From assembly GCA_902363555.1 (NCBI GenBank), contig CABJAM010000011.1, positions 62,001 through 126,000 of the forward strand: 64,000 bases of DNA, given 5' to 3'. Numbering within the stretch: the first letter of the stretch is position 1; each line of letters begins with the position of its first letter. The position numbers and the translations under genes are program-made. The notes beneath the pieces were generated by a model. It ran no database searches and was not told where the DNA came from. It was given only the letters and a program-made list of their open reading frames with translations. Shown one piece after another: positions 51,837-61,528 of this stretch. Source of the stretch: Lachnospiraceae bacterium. GTDB lineage: Bacteria > Bacillota > Clostridia > Lachnospirales > Lachnospiraceae.

Positions 51837-53123
51837 TTATAAATTTACAAGCCCGGCATCCCACAGCTTTTGCAAAGACATCATAATGCCGAATTTGGAA
51901 TGGTACCAGGTCAGGCCCCCCTGGAAATAAACGCTGTACGGCGGCTTGATTGGGGCGTCGGCGCTCAGCTCGATGGACGATCCGGAGATAAATGCTCCGG
52001 CAGCCATGATCACATCACAGTCATAGCCGGGCATAGCCCATGGCTCCGGCACTACATGGCTGTCCACCGGGGCGGCCGCCTGTATCCCCTTGCAAAATTC
52101 GATCACATGGCCGGCATTGCCAAAAACAACGGCCTGTATAATATCGTGGCGGCTTTCCGTGGAATCCGGCACGCATTCAAAGCCCAGCTTTTCGTAAATA
52201 TTGGCGGCAAAAATGGCGCCCTTTAAAGCACCGCCCACTACCTGGGGAGCCATGAAAAGCCCCTGGAAGAAGGAACGGTTTACGCCCAGGCTTGCACCGA
52301 CTTCCTTGCCAAGCCCCGGAGCAGTCAGGCGGAAGGCGGCATTTTCCACATATTCACTCTTTCCCACAATGTAGCCGCCGATGGGAGCCAGGCCGCCGCC
52401 GGGATTTTTGATCAGGGAGCCAACACAAAGATCCGCACCTACATCGGTGGGTTCCATCATTTCCACAAACTCGCCGTAGCAGTTATCCACCATGCAGATC
52501 ACATCCGGCTTAATTGATTTAATAAAGGCGATCAGCTCGCCGATGCGCTTGACAGACAGTGTCCGGCGGGGCTGATATCCTTTGGATCGCTGGATAGTCA
52601 CAAGCTTTGTCCGCTCATTGAGTGCATTACGGATGCCCTCATAATCAAAATCACCGTTTTCCAGCAGATCTACCTGCCGGTAGGTTACGCCATATTCGGC
52701 CAGAGAGCCTTTTTGCGGGCGGATGCCGATGATCCCCTCCAGTGTATCGTAGGGCTTGCCCACCGGGGATAACAGCTCGTCGCCCGGGCGTAGATTTCCA
52801 GAAAGGGCGATGGTCAGCGCGTGGGTGCCGCACGTAATGTGGGGCCGGACGAGGGCGTCCTCGGTATGAAATACACTGGCGTAAACCGCCTCCAGTGTAT
52901 CCCGGCCAATATCATTATAGCCATAGCCGGTACTGTCCGCGAAATGATAATCGCTGACCTTATGCTCCTGCATGGCCTTGATGACTTTTAACTGATTGTA
53001 TTCCGTCACCGCATCAATCTGGGAAAATCTGTCGGCCAGACCGGCCTCCACAGACTGGCAGTAACTGTATACTTTTTCCGAAAGCCCCAGCTCCCGGTAA
53101 TATGCGTCCAATGCTTCACTCAT
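51837..53123 (-). CDS. Methionine gamma-lyase family / aluminium-resistance-like PLP protein (YnbB-like)
   Basis: A 428-residue fold-type I PLP enzyme related to cystathionine synthases. DSTGYGYNDIGRDTLE, VDNCYGEF and the PLP-lysine stretch GSLIKNPGGG are visible. Homologues are named aluminium resistance protein, with weak functional backing. It overlaps the end of miaA by 8 bp, so it is translationally coupled to it. Confidence 0.9.
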   Translation of the reverse strand: MSEALDAYYRELGLSEKVYSYCQSVEAGLADRFSQIDAVTEYNQLKVIKAMQEHKVSDYHFADSTGYGYNDIGRDTLEAVYASVFHTEDALVRPHITCGTHALTIALSGNLRPGDELLSPVGKPYDTLEGIIGIRPQKGSLAEYGVTYRQVDLLENGDFDYEGIRNALNERTKLVTIQRSKGYQPRRTLSVKRIGELIAFIKSIKPDVICMVDNCYGEFVEMMEPTDVGADLCVGSLIKNPGGGLAPIGGYIVGKSEYVENAAFRLTAPGLGKEVGASLGVNRSFFQGLFMAPQVVGGALKGAIFAANIYEKLGFECVPDSTESRHDIIQAVVFGNAGHVIEFCKGIQAAAPVDSHVVPEPWAMPGYDCDVIMAAGAFISGSSIELSADAPIKPPYSVYFQGGLTWYHSKFGIMMSLQKLWDAGLVNL

Positions 53124-54066
53124 TGTAAATTCCTCTTTCTTTTAGTAAATTCAATATATGTTCAAGAATTGCTTCCTCATTTTCAAATTGTTGTTTATTC
53201 AGCCATATCACTTCCCGCTCGCGTCCAAACCATGTCAGTTGGCGCTTGGCGAAATGCCGCGTATCTCTTTTCAGCGTGTAGACGGCATCCTCCAGGGATA
53301 TTTCCCCGTTAAAATACGGTATAAATTCCTTATACCCCAGCCCCTGCATGGAAACCAGCTCCGGTGAATAGCCTGCATCAAGCAGCCCGCGGACTTCCTG
53401 CAAAAGCCCCTGCGCCATCATGGCATCCACCCGGCGGTTGATACGGTCATAAAGCACTTCCCTATCCATAGTCAGCACAAAATAGGCAAAGTTATAAGGC
53501 GACAGCTTTTGTTTCTGCGCCTCGTTATGTTCGGAAATCTTTGTTCCAGTTTTTTCAAAAAATTCCAGCGCCCGGATGACCCGCTTCACATTGTTGGCGT
53601 GGATTTTCTGTGCGGATTCCGGGTCTATCTGGGCAAGACGCCCATGGAGCGCTTCCGGACCTTCACTGGCCGCCAGTGCTTCACAGGCATGACGAAAAGT
53701 CATATCGCTGTCATTTTCCGTAAAATCAATATCATTGAGCAGCGCCTGGATGTAAAAGCCGGTGCCGCCCACTACGATGGGGATTTTCCCCCGGGAAATA
53801 ATGTCCTCCATGGCAGCTCTGGCCATTTTCTGAAAAACGACCACGTTAAATTCCTCATCCGGCATGAGCACATCCACCAGATGATGACGGATGCCCTGCA
53901 TTTCCTCCGGCATGATCTTGGCCGTTCCGATATCCATTTTTTTATAGATCTGCATGGAATCGGCGGAAATGATCTCGCCGCCGATTCTTTTGGCCAGTGA
54001 GAGCGACAGGCTTGTTTTGCCTGCGGCTGTCGGGCCGGTTAAAATGACCAGAGGCCATCGGTCCAT
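53116..54066 (-). CDS. miaA: tRNA dimethylallyltransferase
   Basis: Adds dimethylallyl to A37 of tRNAs reading UNN codons, the substrate step for MiaB, also in this window. Walker A GPTAAGKTSLS near residue 11, then SADSMQIYK and GGTGFYIQALL, and the C-terminal QLTWFGRE. 316 residues. It follows mutL in the same direction, as in many bacteria. Confidence 0.95.
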   Translation of the reverse strand: MDRWPLVILTGPTAAGKTSLSLSLAKRIGGEIISADSMQIYKKMDIGTAKIMPEEMQGIRHHLVDVLMPDEEFNVVVFQKMARAAMEDIISRGKIPIVVGGTGFYIQALLNDIDFTENDSDMTFRHACEALAASEGPEALHGRLAQIDPESAQKIHANNVKRVIRALEFFEKTGTKISEHNEAQKQKLSPYNFAYFVLTMDREVLYDRINRRVDAMMAQGLLQEVRGLLDAGYSPELVSMQGLGYKEFIPYFNGEISLEDAVYTLKRDTRHFAKRQLTWFGREREVIWLNKQQFENEEAILEHILNLLKERGIYNE

Positions 54067-54138
54067 ATAGTATCAACTCCTGTTTCACTGTATCCGTATA
54101 AATTTCTCAATGTCTATTTCACAATATCTGTCTAAGTT

Positions 54139-56340
54139 TTATTGTATCCGCTTAAATTTCTTTTCAAGCTCGTATTTGGTCATGGAAATAATGGTGGGTC
54201 TGCCATGGGGGCAGTTGTATGGATTTTCAGCCTCCAGAAGCTGATCAATGAGAGCATCCGCCTCCGTAAAGGACAGCGCCTGATTTCCCTTTACCGCCGC
54301 CTTGCATGCCATAGTCGCGATCCGGTCTGTGATGATGTCCGCGCCCAGCCGGCCGGCCTCCGCGGTCATGGAATCTAAAAGGTCGATGAACAGATCCCGC
54401 TCTGTATAGCCGTAAAGCTCAGACGGCACGGCGCGTATGGCATACTCGCTGCCCCCGAAATGCTCGATTTCAAAACCTATTTTTTGAAGCTGGGGCATGT
54501 ATTCCTTTAACGTGCTTTCCTCATGCATGGATAAGGAAAGAATCAGCGGCGGTTCCATATATTGGGAAACCGGAGTGCTGCTCTCATAGTGCTTTTTCAG
54601 CTTTTCATACATGACCTTTTCATGCGCGGCGTGCTGGTCGATAATAAACAGCTTCCCGTCATATTCCACCAGCCAGTAGGTGTCAAAAATCTGGCCAATG
54701 AGACGATGGCGTAGCCGCGCTTTTTTCGTCAGCAGGCGGTCGTCGAAAAGCTCCATCTGCTCCTGGGAGGTAATGCGCATGGAAGGCGTGTCTTCAGTGG
54801 CCGGCTCCGCTGGGGCTGGGGCCACCGCCAGAACCGGGTTCGCTGCAGTCGCCGGGGCGGATGCCGGCACCTGGTCAGCCGCTGACTCCGGATGTTTTAA
54901 CGGTTCTGTATTTGGAGCGTCGTCGACCACCGGATTCATCTGGCTAGCCTTGTTGCCAGCCAAACCCGCCTGGTTTGACTCGTTGCCAGCCTGCACGGTT
55001 CGTGGTATCTCACTGTCGTCTGCCTGCTCCGTTCGTGGGTAAGACGCAGACGGTTCATGCAGCGCTGATGGCGTTTGAAACGGCGGTTTCGACGCAAACG
55101 ACTGCGTCCGCTCAGAGAACGGCTTCGCTTCATAGGGCCGGTTTGATCCAAATGTATTATGAGGCTGGGGCTGAGTGTGCGGATTGGGCCGTGATGCTCC
55201 CGACGCACCTGGAGCTCCGGGGGCGCCCAATGCGGCCAGCCTGGCGGCCTCAAAGGGCTCCGGTGCCGGTGCTTCCAGCCGTGCAGCGGCTGCTTCTTTT
55301 TCTCTCTGGGCGACCTCCCGCTCCGTATCCAGTGTCACATCGGGAATAAGATCTCTGCCGGAGAGAGCATCCCGGATCGTCCGGTACACAAGCTGGTAAA
55401 CCTCGTCATTATTGGTAAACCGGATTTCCATTTTTGTCGGATGGACATTGACATCAATATATGATGCGTCAATCTCCAGATGAAAAGCGGTAAATGGATA
55501 TTTATGGACCATGACGAAGGTTTTGTAGGCCTCCTCGATCGCTTTTGTAATAATGGGGCTTTTAATATACCGGCCATTGATAAAATAATTTTCATAGGCG
55601 CGGTTACCCCTGGAAATCAGCGGTTTGCCGATAAAGCCGTGAATGCGCATATTGGCGGAATTTTGCCCGATCTCCAAAAGATTGGCTGTGATATCCCGGC
55701 CGTAAATATTATAAATAATATCCTTTAGCTGCATATTTCCGGCCGTGTGGATCTTATTTTGGTGGTTATTAATAAATTTAAATGATACTTCCGGGTGTGA
55801 CAGAGAAAGCCGCATGAGAAGATCATTTACATAGGACGCTTCCGTCATATCGGACTTTAAAAACTTCCGCCGCGCCGGTGTATTATAAAAAAGATTGCGT
55901 ACAAGCATGGTCGTACCGGAAGGACAGCCGATTTCTTCCATGACCGTCTCCTCGCCGCCCTCGATGCAGTAACGTGCGCCGGTGAGCGCCCGGGGCGTTT
56001 TGGTGATCAGCTCCACCTGGGCCACGGAGGCGATGCTGGATAGAGCCTCACCGCGAAAGCCCAGGGAGGAAACAACCATCAGATCCTCCACCGAACGGAT
56101 CTTGCTTGTGGAATGGCGCAGAAATGCCAGGGGGATATCGTCCTTTTCAATACCGCCGCCATTGTCCGTCACGCGGATCAGGCTGGTGCCGCCATCCCGA
56201 ATTTCCACAGTAATGGCTGTGGCATGGGCATCGATGGCATTTTCCACCAGCTCCTTGACCACGGAGGATGGCCGTTCCACCACCTCGCCGGCCGCAATCT
56301 TATTGATCGTATCCGAATCCAGAACATTAATATGAGGCAT
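54139..56340 (-). CDS. mutL: DNA mismatch repair protein MutL (with endonuclease motif)
   Basis: GHKL ATPase N-terminal domain (VVKELVENAIDAHA, TDNGGGIE, GFRGEALSSI), then a low-complexity Pro/Ala/Ser/Gln linker of roughly 200 residues (about 345-545) and the C-terminal dimer domain. The latter keeps the DQHA(X)2E(X)4E endonuclease motif (IDQHAAHEKVMYE), so this MutL can nick DNA itself, as expected where MutH is absent. 733 residues, long because of the linker. Follows mutS. Confidence 0.95.
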   Translation of the reverse strand: MPHINVLDSDTINKIAAGEVVERPSSVVKELVENAIDAHATAITVEIRDGGTSLIRVTDNGGGIEKDDIPLAFLRHSTSKIRSVEDLMVVSSLGFRGEALSSIASVAQVELITKTPRALTGARYCIEGGEETVMEEIGCPSGTTMLVRNLFYNTPARRKFLKSDMTEASYVNDLLMRLSLSHPEVSFKFINNHQNKIHTAGNMQLKDIIYNIYGRDITANLLEIGQNSANMRIHGFIGKPLISRGNRAYENYFINGRYIKSPIITKAIEEAYKTFVMVHKYPFTAFHLEIDASYIDVNVHPTKMEIRFTNNDEVYQLVYRTIRDALSGRDLIPDVTLDTEREVAQREKEAAAARLEAPAPEPFEAARLAALGAPGAPGASGASRPNPHTQPQPHNTFGSNRPYEAKPFSERTQSFASKPPFQTPSALHEPSASYPRTEQADDSEIPRTVQAGNESNQAGLAGNKASQMNPVVDDAPNTEPLKHPESAADQVPASAPATAANPVLAVAPAPAEPATEDTPSMRITSQEQMELFDDRLLTKKARLRHRLIGQIFDTYWLVEYDGKLFIIDQHAAHEKVMYEKLKKHYESSTPVSQYMEPPLILSLSMHEESTLKEYMPQLQKIGFEIEHFGGSEYAIRAVPSELYGYTERDLFIDLLDSMTAEAGRLGADIITDRIATMACKAAVKGNQALSFTEADALIDQLLEAENPYNCPHGRPTIISMTKYELEKKFKRIQ

Positions 56341-56414
56341 ACGCAGCCACCCTACCTTTCCTGATAAATTTGAAACTGTACAGAAATTGACTGTCCGATG
56401 CGCCGCTTTGGTGC

Positions 56415-59273
56415 TTAGCCATTGATTTTCTGCTGCAGCTCGTCCAGAAGCATCATAGCGTCCAGCGGGCGCATCCGGGATAGATCCGCATTTTTCAGCG
56501 TGTCCAGCACCTCCTGCGCAGCCGGCGAAATGCCAGGAATAGAAAGCCCGGGCGCGGCAACCGGCGTAAGCCCCGCCCCAGATAGCCCGGGGGCAGCAGC
56601 CGGCGTAAAGTAAGGCGCACCAGGCTGCCCAGGTGCAGTTGCAGCGTCCGTTGCAGACGTCGTGAGCGTCGAAGTCGCCGTGGGCGTTTCCGGCGCGGCT
56701 CCGTTATAGGCGGCCATGCTGTCAAACAGCGACAACTGCCCATCGTCCTCCGGCTCCGCAGCCTTTGCAGACGCCGGCGCCGGGCGTGCCACGCCAGCAC
56801 TTCCCGTGCCCATACTTCCGGCCCCGATCTCCTTCATGCGGTCGGTAATATCGGCGTGGATCAGCTCCTCCACCAGCTCCTTGGCCCGCTCGATAACCGT
56901 ATCGGGCACACCGGCCAGCTTGGCCACCTGGATACCGTAGCTTTTATCGGCACCGCCCCGGACGATCTTTCTCAGGAAAATAATGTCATCCCCCTGCTCC
57001 TTGACGGCGATGCAGTAATTATTCACATTGCTCAGCTTTCCTTCCAGCTCGGTCAGCTCATGGTAATGAGTGGCAAACAGCGTCTTGGCCCCCAAAAGTT
57101 TTGGATTGCTTATATGCTCCACAACCGCCCAGGCAATACTTAAACCGTCAAAGGTGCTGGTTCCCCGGCCAATCTCATCCAGGATCAGCAGACTGTCCTT
57201 TGTGGCATTGCGCAAAATATTGGCCACCTCGGTCATTTCCACCATGAACGTACTCTGTCCGCTGGCCAGATCATCGCTGGCGCCCACACGGGTAAATATC
57301 CGGTCCACAATACCGATATCCGCCGACTGAGCCGGCACAAAGCTGCCCATCTGAGCCATGAGCACGATCAAAGCCGTCTGGCGCATGTAGGTGGACTTTC
57401 CGGCCATGTTGGGGCCGGTGATGATGGAAATACGCTGCTCCTTATTGTCCAGGTATGTATCATTTTCAATAAACATCTGATTGGACGTCATTTTCTCCAC
57501 CACCGGATGACGTCCGCCCTTAATATTTATAACGCCCTTTGTATTTATACTTGGCCGCACATAGTTGTTGCGCTCGGCCACAAGGGCAAGGGAGGCGTAT
57601 ACGTCGATGCGGGCCAGCGCCTTGGCGGTCGTCTGTATCCGGGCCACCTCCCCGGCGATTTTATCCCGGATCATGGAAAAAAGATCGTATTCCAGTGAAA
57701 ACAGCTTGTCCTCGGCGCCCAGGATCATATCTTCCAGTTCCTTTAACTCCGGCGTGATATACCGCTCCGCATTGGTCAGCGTCTGCTTGCGCATCCACGT
57801 ATCCGGCACCATATCCTTGTAGGAATTGGTCACCTCCAGGTAATAACCAAAGACTTTATTAAATTTCACTCTCAGGTTTTTTATCCCTGTATTTTCCCGC
57901 TCCTTTGTCTCCAACTGGGAAAGCCACTGCTTCCCTTCCGTCTTTGCACTGCGGTACTTGTCGATATCCTCATTAAAGCCGTCCTTGATGATCCCGCCGT
58001 CCTTTAAGGCAATGGGCGGATCGTCATTGATGGCGTCATCGATCAGCTTGCATATATCTTCCAGGCCATCCATTTTTTTGAAAATGTCCGTCAGATCCCG
58101 GGATTTATAATTCTGCATCAGGTATTTAATGGGCGGGATCATGGCCAGGGAAGACTTAAAGGCGATCAGATCTCTTGGATTGGCCGTTTTACAGCTAATC
58201 TTACTGATCAGGCGCTCCAGGTCATATACCGGATTTAAGTATTCCCGGATCTCATCCCGATTAATCAGCTCTGTATTGATTTCCTCAATAGCATCCAGAC
58301 GATCCTCGATCTGCTCCTTATCGATATAGGGCTGTTCGATATAGGTCCGCAAAAGCCGCGCGCCCATGGCGGTTTTCGTCTTATCCAGCACCCACAGCAG
58401 TGAGCCTTTTTTCTGCTTTTCCCGCAGCGTTTCCAAAAGCTCCAGATTTCTTCGGGTGGAGCTGTCAATGATCATATACTTACTTGTATTGTACGGCGTA
58501 ATATGCGTCAGGTGGACAAGGGAATTTTTCTGTGTTTCATATAAATACTGCAAAAGCGCGCCGGCGGCAATGATCCCCGTCGGGTAATCCTTAAGCCCCA
58601 GCCCGTCCAGCAGAGATACTTTAAAGTGGCGCTTTAACCGGCTCTGACACTGCTCCTCGTCGATATACCAGGCGTCCAGTATGGATGTGGCAATGCCCAG
58701 ACGGTCCTTTATATCTGTAAGGTCCACGCCGCTCATACAGAAATAATCATTATAAATAATTTCCGCCGGCGAAAATTTTGTGATCTCATCCATAAGCTTT
58801 TTGGAGGAATCTACCTCGGTCACATAGTAATCCCCGGTGGAAATATCAGCTACGGAAATGCCAAAGCAGTCGTCCATATATATAATACACATAAGGTAAT
58901 TATTTTTTGTCTCATCCAGTGCCTGCATACTCAGGTTCGTGCCCGGAGTGACGACGCGGATGACCTCCCGCTTTACAAGCCCCTTGGCCTGCTTCGGGTC
59001 CTCCATCTGCTCGCCGATGGCCACCTTATAGCCCTTGGAAACCAGCTTGTTCAAATAGGCATCCACGGCGTGATACGGGATACCGCACATGGGCGCCCGC
59101 TCCTCCTGCCCGCAGTCCTTGCCGGTCAGGGTGATCTCCAGCTCTCTGGATGCGGTGATGGCATCGTCAAAAAACATCTCATAAAAGTCCCCGAGACGGT
59201 AAAAAAGAATACAGTCCTTATACTGCTCCTTTGTCTGCATATATTGCTGCATCATCGGTGTAAGTGGTGCCAT
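56415..59273 (-). CDS. mutS: DNA mismatch repair protein MutS
   Basis: Mismatch recognition ATPase. The N-terminal mismatch-binding Phe-Tyr-Glu motif is seen in LGDFYEMFFDDA, with Walker A ITGPNMAGKST and Walker B LLILDEIGRGTSTFDGL in the ATPase domain. At 952 residues it is long: the C-terminal linker is rich in Ala, Pro, Thr and Gly with near-repeats (AAAPGLSGAG, AAPGLSIPG). The tail carries QLSLFD, matching the beta-clamp-binding motif. The AAGGAG site precedes ATG 59273. Confidence 0.96.
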   Translation of the reverse strand: MAPLTPMMQQYMQTKEQYKDCILFYRLGDFYEMFFDDAITASRELEITLTGKDCGQEERAPMCGIPYHAVDAYLNKLVSKGYKVAIGEQMEDPKQAKGLVKREVIRVVTPGTNLSMQALDETKNNYLMCIIYMDDCFGISVADISTGDYYVTEVDSSKKLMDEITKFSPAEIIYNDYFCMSGVDLTDIKDRLGIATSILDAWYIDEEQCQSRLKRHFKVSLLDGLGLKDYPTGIIAAGALLQYLYETQKNSLVHLTHITPYNTSKYMIIDSSTRRNLELLETLREKQKKGSLLWVLDKTKTAMGARLLRTYIEQPYIDKEQIEDRLDAIEEINTELINRDEIREYLNPVYDLERLISKISCKTANPRDLIAFKSSLAMIPPIKYLMQNYKSRDLTDIFKKMDGLEDICKLIDDAINDDPPIALKDGGIIKDGFNEDIDKYRSAKTEGKQWLSQLETKERENTGIKNLRVKFNKVFGYYLEVTNSYKDMVPDTWMRKQTLTNAERYITPELKELEDMILGAEDKLFSLEYDLFSMIRDKIAGEVARIQTTAKALARIDVYASLALVAERNNYVRPSINTKGVINIKGGRHPVVEKMTSNQMFIENDTYLDNKEQRISIITGPNMAGKSTYMRQTALIVLMAQMGSFVPAQSADIGIVDRIFTRVGASDDLASGQSTFMVEMTEVANILRNATKDSLLILDEIGRGTSTFDGLSIAWAVVEHISNPKLLGAKTLFATHYHELTELEGKLSNVNNYCIAVKEQGDDIIFLRKIVRGGADKSYGIQVAKLAGVPDTVIERAKELVEELIHADITDRMKEIGAGSMGTGSAGVARPAPASAKAAEPEDDGQLSLFDSMAAYNGAAPETPTATSTLTTSATDAATAPGQPGAPYFTPAAAPGLSGAGLTPVAAPGLSIPGISPAAQEVLDTLKNADLSRMRPLDAMMLLDELQQKING

Positions 59274-59368
59274 GAATTTGATACTCCTTTATCTTTTGTT
59301 GATACGCTGAGTTTACGTTTCGCAAACACATCTGCAAAACATTTATATCGGTTCAGATTTAAGTCTCC

Positions 59369-59412
59369 AAAAGGGGATACCGGAGCGTTTATGCTCTTTA
59401 TCCGGTATCCCC
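59369..59412 (-). terminator. Terminator of the miaB-glnN unit
   Basis: GGGGATACCGGA (59373-59384) pairs with TCCGGTATCCCC (59401-59412), a perfect 12-bp stem with 16-nt loop, followed on the minus strand by TTTT. It starts 7 bp beyond the glnN stop codon. Confidence 0.85.
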
Positions 59413-59419
59413 CAATAAT

Positions 59420-61528
59420 CTATACGTTAAACATCAATTCTCCGTAGGTCGGGAATGGCCATTCCTTTTCGTCCACAATCATCTCCAGAGCGTCAGCCGG
59501 AGCCCGAAGCTCCTTCATGGCAGTGCACACATGATCGCGGTAAGCGATGGCGCGTTCCTTGAAATTCTCATGGGCGCCGGCGCGCTCCACATTGGCCTCC
59601 AGCTTGATCAGGGCGTCGTTCATGGCTTTTAGGCAGCGGGAGCAGTCGGACAGCACGATCCGCTGCACGGAAGCATCTCCACCCACAGCCTCCACCGTCT
59701 GGATGGAGCCTGCCACAGTGCTCGTATACTTGATCACCGCCGGTATGATTTCCTTTTTGGCCATATCGATCATCGTGCGGGCTTCAATATTGATCGCCTT
59801 GGAATAAATCTCATAGCCGACCTCCTCCCGGGAGGCAAGCTCTGCGGCCGTCAATACGTTATGGCGCTCAAACAGTTCGATAGCCATCGGGGAGGTCAGA
59901 TAGCCCACGGCATCCACCATATTGGTGATATTTGGCAGACCTCTGCGGATGGCCTCATCCACCCAGTCCTGAGAATATCCGTTGCCATTGAAAATAATGC
60001 GTATATGCTCGCCGACCCACTTTTTGATCAGATCGTGGGCAGCCATTTCCACATCCACGGAATTTTCCAGCAGATCGGCAGCCTGGCGGAGTGTCTCCGC
60101 CACAATGGTATTGAGCACAATGTTGGCGTCAGCGATGGAAGCGCTGGAGCCGACCATACGAAATTCAAATTTATTTCCCGTAAATGCAAAGGGTGAGGTG
60201 CGGTTGCGGTCCGTGGCGTCCATTTTAAACTTGGGCACTGAGGATACGCCGATATTGGCATTGCTGCCCTCCTTAGAACTGGTAGCCTCGCCTTTTTCAC
60301 AGAGCTGGTTTAACACATCCTCCAACTGTTCGCCTAAAAATACGGAAATGATCGCCGGCGGCGCCTCATTGGCACCAAGGCGGTGGTCATTGCCCGGATT
60401 TGCGGCGGACTCCCGCAGCAGCGGCGAATAATCGTCCACAGCCTTTAATATGGCCGCCAATATGAGCAGAAACTGGCGGTTTTCATGGGGCGTCTTTCCA
60501 GGGTCCAAAAGATTGATGCCGGTATCGGTGGTCAATGACCAGTTATTATGCTTACCGGAGCCGTTCACACCATCAAAGGGCTTTTCGTGGAGCAGGCATA
60601 CGAGGTCGTGGCGCAGCGCCACCTTTTTCATAATTTCCATCACAAGCTGATTGTGGTCCGTGGCTATATTTGTGGAGGCGTACACCGGAGCCAGCTCGTG
60701 CTGGGCCGGAGCAACCTCGTTATGCTGGGTCTTGGCCGTCACGCCCAGCTTCCAAAGCTCCACGTTCAGATCGGACATGTAGGACGCGATACGCTCCTTG
60801 AGCATGCCGAAATAATGGTCGTCCATCTCCTGCCCCTTTGGTGCAGGCGCGCCAAACAGCGTCCGTCCGGCAAAGATCAGATCCTTGCGTTTTTCGTAGG
60901 TCGCCTTGTCCACAATAAAATATTCCTGTTCCGCGCCCACAGAGGTAGTCACCTTGGCGGCCGTAGTATTGCCAAACAGGCGCACAATGCGCATCGCCTG
61001 TTTATCGATGGCTTCCATAGATCGCAGCAGAGGCGTCTTTTTATCCAGCGCCTCCCCGGTATATGAAAAGAAAACTGTAGGGATGCATAAAACAGCGCCG
61101 CCGGCATTTTCGTGAAGAAAGGCTGGCGAGGACAGATCCCAGGCCGTATATCCACGGGCTTCAAATGTGGATCGCAGACCGCCGGATGGGAAGGAGGAGC
61201 CGTCGGGCTCACCCTTGATGAGCTCCTTGCCGGAAAATTCCAGGATTACACCACCATCCCCCGAAGGGGTGATAAAGGCGTCCTGTTTTTCCGCGGTATA
61301 GCCGGTGAGCGGCTGGAACCAGTGGCTGTAATGGGTAGCGCCTCTTTCGATGGCCCAGTCCTTCATGGCATTGGCCACAACATCAGCCACATGCTTGTCC
61401 AGCTCATATCCGGCGTTGGCCGCCTGCTTTAATTCCTGATAGATCCGCTTGGGAAGTCTTTCACGCATCGTTGCATCATCGAAAACGTTGGATGCAAAAA
61501 TATCGGTCACATTGATTGCTCTATTCAT
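59420..61528 (-). CDS. glnN: Glutamine synthetase, type III
   Basis: Makes glutamine from glutamate and ammonia. 702 residues, the size of GSIII, much larger than GSI. Signatures: FPSGGLRSTFEARGYTAWD in the N-terminal part, VGAEQEYFIVDK, HNEVAPAQHE, KPFDGVNGSGKHNNWS and NRTSPFAFTGNKFEFR. ATG 61528 overlaps the miaB stop as ATGA, so it is coupled to miaB, an arrangement seen in Lachnospiraceae. It has GAGG upstream. Confidence 0.96.
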   Translation of the reverse strand: MNRAINVTDIFASNVFDDATMRERLPKRIYQELKQAANAGYELDKHVADVVANAMKDWAIERGATHYSHWFQPLTGYTAEKQDAFITPSGDGGVILEFSGKELIKGEPDGSSFPSGGLRSTFEARGYTAWDLSSPAFLHENAGGAVLCIPTVFFSYTGEALDKKTPLLRSMEAIDKQAMRIVRLFGNTTAAKVTTSVGAEQEYFIVDKATYEKRKDLIFAGRTLFGAPAPKGQEMDDHYFGMLKERIASYMSDLNVELWKLGVTAKTQHNEVAPAQHELAPVYASTNIATDHNQLVMEIMKKVALRHDLVCLLHEKPFDGVNGSGKHNNWSLTTDTGINLLDPGKTPHENRQFLLILAAILKAVDDYSPLLRESAANPGNDHRLGANEAPPAIISVFLGEQLEDVLNQLCEKGEATSSKEGSNANIGVSSVPKFKMDATDRNRTSPFAFTGNKFEFRMVGSSASIADANIVLNTIVAETLRQAADLLENSVDVEMAAHDLIKKWVGEHIRIIFNGNGYSQDWVDEAIRRGLPNITNMVDAVGYLTSPMAIELFERHNVLTAAELASREEVGYEIYSKAINIEARTMIDMAKKEIIPAVIKYTSTVAGSIQTVEAVGGDASVQRIVLSDCSRCLKAMNDALIKLEANVERAGAHENFKERAIAYRDHVCTAMKELRAPADALEMIVDEKEWPFPTYGELMFNV

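Noticed and set aside
51628..51864. 78-codon minus-strand frame between the methionine gamma-lyase-like gene and radC
   Set aside because: Overlaps the 3' end of the neighbouring gene, has no clear ribosome site and no recognisable product; more likely promoter DNA.
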